Assembly: GCA_910574455.1 (NCBI GenBank)
Contig: CAJSYZ010000002.1
Location: 5,109,671 to 5,173,670, forward strand
Direction: 5' to 3'
Length of the DNA stretch: 64,000 nucleotides
From: Trichaptum fuscoviolaceum
Taxonomy: Eukaryota > Basidiomycota > Agaricomycetes > Hymenochaetales > Trichaptaceae
Shown: piece by piece, positions 31,478-44,129 of the stretch
Position numbering within the stretch: position 1 is the stretch's first letter
Layout of the letters: every line of letters starts with the position of its first letter
Translations under genes and position numbers: made by a program
The notes under the pieces: model-generated
Database searches by the model: none
Told to the model about the DNA's origin: nothing
Seen by the model: only the letters and a program-made list of their open reading frames with translations

Positions 31478-33400
31478 ATGAAGATCTCTACCTCAGCTTC
31501 CTTCGTCGTCGCGTCTTTGGCTCTATCGTCATCAGGGCTCGCACTTCCGACTCCAGACTCTCCCGACCTGACTGCTTCTCCTAAGTCAGCGAAGGTGGCA
31601 CAGATGGCTGATTTTGCTGATTCGACTGGGGAAAATAATTCACCAATCAGTCGTAGGATGCTCCGTGAGTACATTGTTTCCCTCACACGATACAAATTTG
31701 TTTGAGGTACTAACATGTGAGTAGCGCGACGTGGCCTCAAGCTTCGTGAGACGGACGAGTCCTACGATGACAAGTCTGCTGAAAGGACCGCTGGTGAGCT
31801 TCCGTCGATGGACAGCCTCTCCGTGCTCCTCAGAAGGGTGGAAGAAGGCCGTTCGGGACTCGGAATGAACTCGCTCGAGGCCAAGAGGGATACCTTTGCC
31901 TCGCCCGACATTTCTGCGCGTCAAGTTCCTCCTAATACACCTCAACCTCCTGCCTCCTTCCCTTTCTCTCCGCCAACATTTCCTACTCCACCATCGTTTC
32001 CTGCTCCGCCAATTTCCGCCCCAGCAGGAGTACCTGCGCCAGTGGCAGGAGCGGCTGGCATGCCCGGAATGGCCGCTGGTCAAGTGTATCCTTACTACGG
32101 AATGGTTGGGTCTTCCATTCCTGTATCTCAGCCGGGAGTTCCTGGACCGGCGCAAGACGCGTATGGAAACGTACCTATGGCTGCTGAACATGCGGCGGAG
32201 GGTGGCTTCCCTGTTTCCCAAGTCTCTGCACCTTTCTCGCCTGTTGCAATGCTCCCAGGTCCAGTTGGCCAGACAATCCAAGGCACACCGGTTGGCGGCA
32301 TTGTGTATGGAATCCCCGTCGGAAGTGCGCCAGGCATCCCTGGGCAGGTAATCGGTCAGGTTTCGTACTTGCCAAACACCGTTGGATCTACCGCTGGTCA
32401 GATTGCCGGCAACGCTCCTGGTCCCGTTGGAGGAATCGTGCAGGGCGTTCCGAATCCCTTGCAGCAGGTATCTAACGCTCTCCCCGTTTCGGGATTCATG
32501 TCTACGGTTCCCTTCCTTGGAGCAGATCAAGCGCGCGGCGGCCAAAACGCAGAAGATGCTTCAGTGACACCCAGCTCGCCGTCTTCTACAGTTGCAACGC
32601 CTTCCTCTTCGCCCGATCCTGCCGAATCCAGCTCACCGCCAGCCTCGCCGCAGGCTACAGATTCTGCAGTATCTTCGCCAGTCCCAACTGACTCGGCCAC
32701 TGACGTTGCTTCCCCAGACCCAGCCGCAACTTCGACAACCACCGGCGATGCCTCTGGGCCTAGCGATTCAGGGCTTCCACTGCCCGACAACGTTGAAGAC
32801 GTTCCTAGCGCTCCTATCGCTCCACCGAGTGCACCAACTGGTAGTCTCCCTCTTCCTTCGCCTCCTGTAAGCGCTCCTAGCCCTCCTGGAGTGCCAGTTC
32901 CTGTCGCCCCACCTAGTCTTCCGGTCTCTGCACCTGCACCTCCGACAAACGGCACGGCTGGCGCGCCTGTACCGCCTACCCTCCCATCCCCTCCAAGTGC
33001 TCCGGTCAAGGCCAAGCGAGACTTGATGGATCTACCTCTCCCGTCTGGTTTTGCGGCTCCGAGCGAGGCCATTCCGGGAGACACGCCGATTTTGTTAGGC
33101 ACCGGTGCGGCTAAAGATGCCTCGGATCCTTCTGATCCAACGACCACGGACGACGATGTTTCTGCCAGCGCTACTGTGGGGGCTGACTCAAGTGACCCTT
33201 CTGCGACAAGCACCGACACTGGTGTCCCCGCTTCTCCGACCAGCTCAGTAGGCAGCGCATCACCTTCTGACCAGAGCGAACCCCTTTTGCCGAGTCCCAC
33301 AGGTAGCCCCACAATGAGTAGTGATGCACCAGCGCCCACGACGTCCACTCTGGCTGCGGCGAAGAAGAGGATGAGCCGTTTCTTCCGCTTCAAAGAATAA
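31478..33400 (+). CDS. Secreted Pro/Ser-rich protein with dibasic sites
   Basis: Large low-complexity extracellular protein. The start is ATGAAGATC at 31478. A signal peptide is obvious (basic KIS, hydrophobic FVVASLALSSSGLA, cleavage near ALPTP). One intron (about 31664-31726) joins RRML to PRRGLKLRE. The rest is nearly all Pro, Ala, Ser, Thr, Gly and Val, with PPTFPTPPSFPAPP-type runs and SSPDPAESSSPPASP-type runs. No cysteine is evident. Lys-Arg sites occur at LEAKRDTFASP and VKAKRDLMDLPLPSG and near the end (AAAKKRMSRFFRFKE). The KRD sites look like kexin processing sites, so it may be cut into pieces, and the S/T-rich parts are likely O-glycosylated. Cell-wall or matrix protein by inference; family not recognised. 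Confidence 0.75.
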
Positions 33401-33671
33401 AAGCGATTTCGTCCCTAAAATCCTCACACCCTTCTTAATACCCCTATGCGTTCCATTTAATGTTTAATGTTCCAGTATATTATCCAGTTTGATATTTGTG
33501 TTCGTATGTTTGTATATATAATGTTGTTGCCTTGAAAATATATGGTGTCGTCTACTGTAATGCTCGGCTCAGTCGCTTGCAATGTCTAAGCATTAAAACT
33601 TACGTTTCGGAAATAGTAAGTTCTCGTCGACTCATCTCCGTGCCGATTTCACTTTGCGCTTGCGCAGATAT

Positions 33672-34744
33672 CTATTTCAAACAGAATTCCCAGGTGCGAT
33701 CCTCTCCACCTTGTCCTGTCTTCCCTGTTCCGTGAGCTCTTTCTCCCTTCGTCATCCGATGTTCGTATCCTGCCCAATCTTTCCGATGGAAAGCAAAAGA
33801 CCGTAGTTGTATATAAGTAGGGTTCTGCTTGTTGGAGTGGACAGGGTTCGGAGGGTTTTTCGCGAGCTTTGGGAGATTCCTGGGGATGAGTGTCATTTTA
33901 TCAGTTTGGTGGGTTTATTGAAGAAGATGTCAAATCTAACCATTCAGTGTAAGGGTGTACATTGCGCAACGTAATGAGTATCGTACCCCTTCCGTCACTA
34001 GTCTGGGATTGGGCACTATCTTGGATTGTGTCCTCATCTTCTGACATAACCTCCTGTCGAGGAGCTTCATCTTCAGAAGCGGATTCGTCCGCAACCTTCT
34101 TCTTTTGACGTTTTACAACAGTGGGGACGGGGCCATCTCTTAGAAATGGTGCAGCGGATCGCAGGAAACCAAGAATGAGCGTCTGGTTGGATAGAATGTT
34201 GCGATCTTGGTCTGTGATTCCTTTCCCTGCTCAGACGCCGCACTAGTGAGAAAAGCAAATCAATGCGTCTTCAAGAACTGAACGTACCAGCATGCGGGAA
34301 ATTCCAAACAATCCTATCCCATTTCCTACCCTTCAATGACTTGCATTTCTCAAGCGTAGTAGCATCCACGTTGAATAGCACCTCAACACCCCTGGACCGT
34401 AGCTCCTCAATAATCAATTTTGACTCCGGATATTTCTCTTCGCATTCCATTTCCGAATCGTATGATGTAGCGGTAACATTGCATGGCGGAAGATATTGTA
34501 AGGCAGGATGTTGAAAAAGTGCTAGAGAAAAGGAGAAGTTCCCCTCCCCAATGAGTAAGATCTTATCCTCGACACGAAAAGGCACAGTAGCATGCGACGG
34601 AGATGCTTTTGCTTTTGCTTTGCCCTTCGCTTTGCTCAGAGCATTCAAGTTCTGTTTCTGTGCAGCCTCCTGGACTTTTGCATTCTTCTTCAGACGATTT
34701 TGTTGACTACTCAAAGCAGCTTTCAGAGATGATTTCTTGGCCAT
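33672..34744 (-). CDS. BMT5-like 25S rRNA uridine-N3 methyltransferase (DUF2431)
   Basis: SAM-dependent Rossmann-fold methyltransferase acting on large-subunit rRNA in the nucleolus, by family. The start is ATGGCCAAG (34744-34742). A basic Ala/Lys N-terminus (AKGKAKAKAS) precedes LLIGEGNFSFSLAL, the signature SAM-binding block of the DUF2431/BMT5 domain. TSYDSEMECEEKYPE, NVDATTLEK and IVWNFPHAG follow, then after an intron GITDQDRNILSNQ. The C-terminus reads FAFHRKDWAGYEHRMTKGER and ends TWEFCLK, as I recall for this family. A short acidic/Ser-rich insert (SEDEAPRQEVMSEDED) lies between. Divergent from the RAMP4 gene, 165 bp between start codons. Confidence 0.88.
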
Positions 34745-34909
34745 GAAGAATATTTAATACAACAAGCTTCCGGAGTAATATGTTGGCAGAGGGAAGAGAC
34801 AAAAGATAATGCTCGGCTGGCAAACTCCGTTTCGGGAAGTGGTATGGCACAGTGCAGATCGCCACGTCGCGGACACGAGACACATCTTCAACACTCTCCC
34901 TTCCCCATC

Positions 34910-35226
34910 ATGGTCAGTACTGCCTGCAAGATATCGTTGAGCGTGCATCGGGATAACTTGTGTTACATGTAGCCAACCGCGTTTGAACTTCGCCAAAAGA
35001 ACGAGAAATTCGCAAAGGCCGCACGGGATGGCAAGAAACCTACGAAGCTCTCGCGCCAGGAGCGCCTAGCGAAGAAAATCCCCATCCCGACGTCGATGTT
35101 GGTTGTCATCTTGATCTTAGTCTGTGGTGGATGTGCGTTCTACTATGTCTTCGTTCATCATCTAACCCTCTGACTTATATACCTTTGCTAGTCATATTTG
35201 AACTCATAAGGCTCATATTCTTATAA
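34910..35226 (+). CDS. RAMP4/SERP1 (YSY6-like) ER stress-associated membrane protein
   Basis: Tail-anchored protein of 65 residues bound to the Sec61 translocon. Exons are 34910-34912 (the ATG alone), 34973-35132 and 35192-35226; the total of 198 nt is in frame and ends TTCTTATAA. The protein reads MPTAFELRQKNEKFAKAARD, a Lys-rich linker (KKPTKLSRQERLAKK), then the membrane segment IPTSMLVVILILVCGGFIFE and LIRLIFL. NEKFAK near the start and the CGG-F-I-F-x-x-I end match the RAMP4 family, and the length is typical. Read-through of the first intron meets a TAG, and other donors break the frame, so the start-codon-only exon is required. It is easily missed by gene finders because every exon is short. 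Confidence 0.88.
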
Positions 35227-35452
35227 TCACTTTTCCGATACTTCCCTGTTTTTATCGACACTCGTTGATTCTCTATTGTATATTCTTTCGCAATCCGGAC
35301 TATGCACAAAACGCCCAAAACGCTGTATGTCAGCCCTCGTAGGAGCCTTGCAAAGGGTATTTCGTGTATCATAAATGACGTGGAGAAACTGACAACACTG
35401 AAACTAAAGACAGCAACAACTTAAAGGAAGAGATGTACGACAAATGTACATG

Positions 35453-37742
<2,290 letters not shown>

Positions 37743-38203
37743 ATGGCATCCTCAACAGTAAACGTATGTCTATCCAAAATATCTGTTCTTGAGAAGACCT
37801 TACTGAAGCACCGAAAATTACTTCAACTAGGTCGTTCGTTATACTGCGCTCCTTGGTGGTGTGTTCTATGGCATTTCCCACCGCCGAACTCTCCAAAAGT
37901 CGAAGGACGAAGAGAAGAAGCAGCATGCCATTCATGAACGTGAGGAGCTCATAAAGAAGGCAAAGGAAGCATGGAAAAAGCAGAATGAGGGACCTAAAGA
38001 TGCTCGTACGTGTCATAACCTAATACTTTTTCCTTTGCTTCGCCTTGCTCATAGGAGCGTCTTTCTCTTCTCGCCTCTATTTCCTTTTCATTTACCTTTT
38101 CATCTTGGTCATGGGTACTCATATTCTCCCAGTTATCACAGATCCGGACGACCCGAAATTCGACCTAGAAAAGCTTCTGGCGAAGTGGGAGAAAGAGTTA
38201 TAG
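37743..38203 (+). CDS. ATP21: Mitochondrial F1Fo-ATP synthase subunit e
   Basis: Small inner-membrane subunit needed for ATP synthase dimers and cristae shape. Exons are 37743-37763, 37831-38005 and 38133-38203, total 267 nt, 88 residues. The protein starts MASSTVNVVRYTALLGGVFY. The single membrane segment contains the small-residue LGGVFYG motif, which corresponds to the GxxxG-type dimer motif of the family. A Lys/Glu coiled helix (TLQKSKDEEKKQHAIHERE) faces the intermembrane space, and the end is DPDDPKFDLEKLLAKWEKEL. Length and layout fit. Also known as TIM11 in yeast. Convergent with BRCA2. Confidence 0.87.
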
Positions 38204-38417
38204 TGGACATATCGCCATGGACCTGCCATTCACTATGTATTCTTCGTGCCTTACTGCCGGGTGCTTGACAACAATATAGACGCATTTAATGCAGACCCCC
38301 TAGTTTGCTATAATGACGACAATCTACAATAATCACATGCTGGTACATAACAGATAACATTAGGGGATGGGATCACTAGAGTTACATTCCTTGAAATCTT
38401 CTGAATCCATATCTTCA

Positions 38418-41400
38418 CTATCTAATCCTTGTAATTCGGGATTGGCGTGTCGTTGCTAAAAACACTTGCGACCCTTCCTGGGTACCCATCCAGCTCTTCT
38501 GTTGGCATGGTATCAGGTTTGTTATCTGGTAGATATGTTAAGCATTTTTTGAGTTATATGTTAATAGCGAACTCACAAGGAAACGCTGTCCTTCCTCAAT
38601 TGCTCCAGGCTTTGCACCCTCCGTTACCTGCAAGTTTGTGACATCCCAGATAGTCAGAAGCGCTCGACGATTGGGCAACCTCCGAACTGTCTGTGCATCT
38701 CGCACAACGACTATGCGGAAACTTCGCACTTCACGAGGAGGGCATTTCGTCTACATTCCATAAGTTATTTGCGTAATGAAGAAGAAAACGATCTGGTACA
38801 TACTTTAAGTTCACTTTCAATCTCATCCATGGCCAGTTCCTTGTCTCGTTCTGCTTTACTTCGGATGAACCGCGATAGCCAACCGGCTTCCGCAGCCGAA
38901 AGTCGGCGTATAAACGTCCCCACATCTGACGCAGGAGTGTCATCCAGGTCGTCGAAAAGATCCTCAGTGTTGTCTGGGGGCATGTCTTCGGTCAAGTCCA
39001 TCAATATAGTAGCCCGGAACGAATAGAGAGTACAGAGAAATTTTACCGTCTTCAGAAGGTTTGAATGCGCCACCTGCAGCTGCTTCCAGGCGGTCGGCCA
39101 GCCCGTCCCACCGAGCCCACCGTGCTTGGAGTACGTCGCGAAGCTTTGTCTCTTCATCTTCTCTACGAGCCTTTTGTTTAAGAACGTCAGACACTGTGAA
39201 ACAAAATATGCTGCAAGATCTAGCTCACCTTCCAACGCGATTCTTCCGCTGCCTCATCCGCCTCACAGCGAGGATCCTCAAAGCGACGGGTACCATTTGC
39301 TTCCATGATGATCTCTTGAAATCCTATGGGGTGGACCTTATCAAATCACCAAATTTCAGCGATTTCTGATATTGATCTAAGGTATTAGGCTAGAAATCCA
39401 CAATACCTTCTCTATAACTAGGTCCATCAATACAACATTTCCTCCGTCAGCTGCGAGGCTGTTTAGAGTCGAGATATATGGCGTTTCTTGAAAGCCAAGT
39501 TTCGCGTGCCAGGGTGCAAGATGTGTCCCATTTCCACGAAGTTGAAACGCCAAAATATCATAAGCTTGGAGAATTTCCATGGCTTCTTTCTTTGGGCTGA
39601 TAATCTTTGAAAAACTTAGTGAAATGGAAGTCATAGATACAAACATATGCTGACCTTTGACCCTGTCACAGCGATTTTCCTGCCCACCCTAATTTTACCT
39701 TGTCGAACAGCTCTTCTGAGTGGTCCATCGATTGTAGCACGGAGGCGATACCAGCCGTCACTGACTTCGATCTCGATCTTGGTTTCGTGTACTGACAGTC
39801 CCGTCTTGGGATCCCGATCCAAAATGTCCGTCACGAGTAGCACCATCGGAGCTTCAGGGGTCTTGTCACCACTGGCAATCACTCGCAGGGGTGGTCGTAC
39901 CCCGTCCTCAATCTCTTTCTTATACTTCGCCTCTAGTTGCCGAAGTACTTCCTCCCAACACCAACGCCGCTCTGGTGTGTCCTCACGGTGCGGTTCGAGC
40001 TGCGCGAGACCAGCCAATTTCCAGAGTACAAACACATATGCGTTTGATACCCATTCCTGAGATGCATGCTTATGTCCAGTCTGCAAAAGATGCACAAGTG
40101 CTGCTTCGGGGCCGAGACGAATGAAAGGATTGGGCTGATACCGAACAAGTGAAGTTTGTGGGTTTAGCCGGTAAAAGGTGTAAAAGGATGCAGTACGTGG
40201 ATTAATGCGTGATAGCTCAGATGCATTCCTGGTGATTATATGCATTAAGACTTCAAACGGTCAAGGTGGAACAAATTTACGTACAGGCCCATGTCCTGGA
40301 GTTCTTCGAGGTTGTACCGTTGAGGTTTCAATCCAGAATCCTTAAGCGTTATACGCCCCTTCTTTTGTACTGACCGCAATTACTCAGCAACAACATTCTA
40401 AGAGCGGTAGCAACAACATACCTTCGGACTTCCGTGAACCATTTGGCTCTGATTTTGGGGATGGGTGAGGTTTTTGCTGCTGTAAAGTCGCGTGGCCTGG
40501 CTCTCCAGGTCGCATGCCTGGCTTGAAAGGCGTCGTGAAAGTTGTTTTGATCTGTCGTCTAGACTTTACACTTCCGGGAGTATTGAAGGTAGTTCCAGAG
40601 CGAACAGGTGTAGAAAATGAGGCATTTGTGGGTCGTCGAGACGGACCTGGACTTGCTGGTGAAGGGTCTGGAGGTGCTGTGATAGGTGTAGAAGATAAAG
40701 GATGCGGTATTCTGCCCACTTTTGCGATATATGCTGGGTCTCTCGAAGCGCCTGGGTAATGCAAGGGCATATTTTGCACGCCTGGACTGAGCGCTTTAGG
40801 GTAGAGAGTTCTTGAGGCTGAGGTTCCCATCAAGGGAGACTTGAAGCCGTTGGTCTTTTCTTTGCCCTTCGACGTGTCTGGTGTAACAGGACGAGAAAAT
40901 GAAGGAGGTGTAAATGCGGGAGAGTTGGACACAGAGGCCAGCACAGGTCTGGTGATAGCATGAGACTGACTAGTCATCAAAGCAGCCGTAGTGTCGGCCA
41001 CGATTGTGTCATCGGAAACAGGTTGTTGATGCAGCTCCTCGTCGTCCTTCGACCAGTCTTGCATCTTGCGAGCCGCTAATTCAAGAGCTTCTTTAGACGG
41101 CTCAAGCCACGCGGACGATTGAGTTCCCAAAGAAGCACTTGCGAATCCTGCAACTACCTCACCCTTTCCTGCTGGAGCGAACCCAGGGAGACCAGCTGAA
41201 GAACTTGCTTCTTCCGTAACGTCAAGCACGATTTTGGAGAGCTTCTGAAACCCAGGTAACGCAGACATGTCTGCAGATTCGAAGAATTTGCTGTAATCAT
41301 TTTCTGCGTCCTGAGCACAGTCCGGCGATGGCGATAGGATTCGTGGTTCTTCGGCTGCTTTCGGTACAGACTGCGATGTAGTTTCCTGCATTTCGTGTAG

Positions 41401-41763
41401 AGGGTCAGTACCTCCTTCTACCTCTACCTCCCGCTTCCTTTTCTCAGTGGGGCTCGGTTGCAACTGTGAGCTGGAGCCAGCGTCCTCCTCTCCGTCGTCA
41501 TTTCCCTCCGTCGCCTCTCCTAACGCAGCCTTGATCGCTGCCAACCTCCTCTTCTTTGCCTCCTCTGCATTTCTCTGGGATTGGGAGGAGGGCTGGTACT
41601 CTTCCTGGTTCCTTATCAGTTGCGATAATGTCAGTTCTATCCGCGAGATCTCTTGAATAGCATCTTCGTCAAATTCCCAAGATCCAACTTCGTAGTCTGG
41701 GGACGATAGCCTCTGGCGCTTCCGTGCTGGCGATGCTGAAGGTGCAAGCATGGCGTTAGGCAT
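38418..41763 (-). CDS. BRH2: BRCA2-like homologous recombination mediator (Brh2 type)
   Basis: Loads Rad51 on single-stranded DNA during recombination repair. I chose the ATG at 41763-41761 (MPNAMLAPSASPARKRQ); a longer frame to 41919 would add a hydrophobic stretch and overlaps promoter boxes. The N-terminal half is disordered and holds one BRC-like motif, VAGFASASLG ... SKEALELAARKM (about 41165-41080), with the FxxA needed to contact Rad51. The helical domain and OB1 follow: WVSNAYVFVLWKLAGLAQ, RPPLRVIASGD and VLLVTDILDRDP. Then GKIRVGRKIAVTGSK, a tower-like coiled part, and OB2 with FRIVVVRDAQ. The end is ATTRQSRITRIR after SWMGTQEGSQVFL, with TAG at 38420-38418. One BRC motif is the Ustilago Brh2 pattern. 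Several introns, some unsettled. Confidence 0.88.
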
Positions 41764-42376
41764 TATTGGTGGGCAGGGAGTTAAATGCACAAACCGAATG
41801 TCATAAAAGAAGATTGAAGGTCGGAAAGTACAGATAGTGATGAGCAGGGAGCTAAAGACGATGGTAAAGAAGAACACGCGTGAGAAACTACGACGCGTCT
41901 GGACGGCGCGTTCTTTCAAGTTGTCTTTGTTGTGCCGCAGTCACGGTGGTAGATAAGTTACAAGTCTCTGTGGTGCGGACCATACGGTTACCGTGACTAT
42001 TAGGACTACTATACACACTATCATTGAAACTACTCTCAAGCTATTACTCTCGAAATATTCTAACGATGTTTTTCTGCAAAATACAACGACTCAAGAGTCA
42101 TTGAGATTTTGACGTGTCCCCTTCCCTTCACGTGCCAGTGCTAGAACACACTGGCACTGATCCTGTTCAACGCATTTTATTACGGTCAAGAAACGGTTGA
42201 TGCACGCTGATGGTAGCTATGAAGTCCCAAACATGTTGTGCGCGCCGAGAGGCAGTGTAAATCAACGCGACCGAGATGAACGTGCACAGCCGGCGCGGAG
42301 TATTTACAATGTATAAATCTGGCCCAAGCCTTCTTGCAACATCCTCAACAGTGCATCTTCCTACATATATCTCGCA
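41764..42376. promoter_or_regulatory. Divergent promoter of BRCA2 and UDP-GlcNAc pyrophosphorylase, with two MluI boxes
   Basis: ACGCGT occurs at 41876-41881 and 41893-41898, 113-135 bp upstream of the BRCA2 start. Paired MluI boxes are the classical binding site of MBF, which drives DNA repair and replication genes at G1/S. A CTAGCACTGGCAC word (reverse strand of 42131-42144) resembles the repeat at 1889-1896. No gene in the interval. Confidence 0.6.
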
Positions 42377-43953
42377 ATGACCTCTCGGTACGAAACACTC
42401 AAATCTCGTTTTGACAAGGCAGGACAAGGCCATGTCTTTGCATTCTGGGAGAAGCTCTCGGCATCTGAGCAAGGGTCGCTGCTCGACCAGCTGGAATCAA
42501 TCGACATCGAGCGCGTCAACTCCATCTATGCCACCGCGATAAAAGCCGATGAGGATGCAAAGCACTCTAGTCCAGACGCCATTGAACCATTGCCTGCGGA
42601 TGCCTTCGAGAGCGTGGTCGATGCGCCGCAGAAAGAGGAGGAGTACCGAGCGATTGGACTGAAAGCTGTTGCTGAGAACCGGGTTGCTGTGCTGCTCATG
42701 GCTGGTGGCCAGGGTACTCGCCTTGGTAGCTCAGATCCAAAGGGATGTTATGACATCGGTTTGCCATCCCACAAGTCCCTCTTTCAACTACAGGCGGAGC
42801 GCATCCGACGCCTGCAAACCGTCGCAGAGCACGCGCACGGAAAGAAGGCCGGTGATGTCAAAATAAGATGGTACATCATGACGAGCCAGCCGACGCACGA
42901 TGCAACCCGTGCATTTTTTGGTTGGGGAAAGGATGGACAGAAGCTCGACACGGGAAAGCCTGTTAACTTCGGCTTAGAAGAAGATCAAGTGGTGTTCTTC
43001 CAGCAAGGTGAGTGAATGCACATTCTTATTGATTTAACGGTATTTCTGACTATCTCTTCTGTGATCTAGGTGTTCTACCATGCCTCTCATCGTCCGGGAA
43101 AGTCTTACTTGACTCGCAAGGCAAGGTTGCTGTCGCTCCGGATGGCAACGGTGGCTTGTACGCCGCCCTTCGGGCCCCACTCAGCCAAAAAGTCAACAAT
43201 CTCGACGCACCCTCTATCCTTTCCGACCTCGCATCTCGCAAGCTAGACTACATACACGCGTACTGTGTCGACAACTGTCTTGTCCGAGTCGCGGACCCTG
43301 TCTTCGTCGGATACAGCATTGCGCGCTCTGCCGAATGCAGTGCGAAGGTCGTTCCGAAGGCATACCCTGAGGAGAGTGTCGGTGTCGTCGCGCGTCGGAG
43401 CGGGAAGTACGGTGTTGTAGAGTACTCTGAGATCACGAAAGAGCAAGCGGAGCGCCGAGACGCGTCGGGTGCTCTGTCGTTCCGAGCTGGGAACATTGCA
43501 AACCATTTCTACACGCGCCCCTTCGTCGAGCGCACGGAATCCATGGAGAAAGAGATGGCATTCCACATCGCACGCAAGAAGATCCCGTCCATTGTTTCAT
43601 TCGAGACGGGCGAGAAGGGAAAGACAGATGGAATGAAGCTAGAACAATTCGTGTTTGATGTCTTCCCATTCACTACACATTTCGCCGTTTTGGAAGTGGC
43701 ACGTGCAGAAGAGTTCAGCCCGCTCAAGAATGCTCCAGGATCAAAGACAGATGGCCCAGAGACAAGTCGAAGGGATTTACTAGCTCAGCAACGGCGGTGG
43801 TTGGTAGCTGCGGGCGCAAAAGTCGCAGATGCCGCTGAGGTAGAAATCTCTCCACTTCTTAGCTATGCCGGCGAGGGACTAGAGACGGCGAAGGGTAAAG
43901 CATTTGCGAAGTCTGGCCATGTCGAGACGCTGCAGGAGCTGGCAGCACTGTGA
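42377..43953 (+). CDS. UAP1: UDP-N-acetylglucosamine pyrophosphorylase
   Basis: Makes UDP-GlcNAc from UTP and GlcNAc-1-phosphate in the cytosol, the donor for chitin, N-glycans and GPI anchors. The start is ATGACCTCT at 42377. One intron (about 43010-43070). The nucleotide-binding motif is present in full: LLMAGGQGTRLGSSDPKGCY, then LFQLQAERI. RWYIMTSQPTHDAT, FFQQG, VAVAPDGNGGLYAAL, YIHAYCVDNCLVRVADPVF and the substrate-site block KMIP-equivalent KKIPSI-V are recognisable. MKLEQFVFDVFPF and SPLKNAPGSKTDGPETSR near the end are characteristic of eukaryotic UAP1/QRI1. Length (about 500 residues) is as expected. Functionally upstream of the chitin synthase at 50-54.7 kb. Confidence 0.95.
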
Positions 43954-44129
43954 CGAACAGAAAGACACTGAAAATAAATACCCCAGATTCATGGACTACG
44001 AATAGTAGATAAGACTCAAATGATAAAGAATGTGCTGATAGAGTTTGTGTCAATAGTAGACGGAAAATATTTCCCTAACTATTGTGATTCGAACTACCTA
44101 CTAAAGTCAAAGAAGTTGATGCAAATATG

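Noticed and set aside
32527..33393. Open frame of 288 codons on the minus strand
   Set aside because: It is the antisense of the low-complexity Pro/Ser-rich secreted protein; open only because of codon bias in the sense gene, and itself Gly/Ala/Val low complexity.
41764..41919. Upstream extension of BRCA2 to 41919
   Set aside because: Adds a hydrophobic stretch unlike the family and overlaps two promoter boxes; the ATG at 41763 is better.
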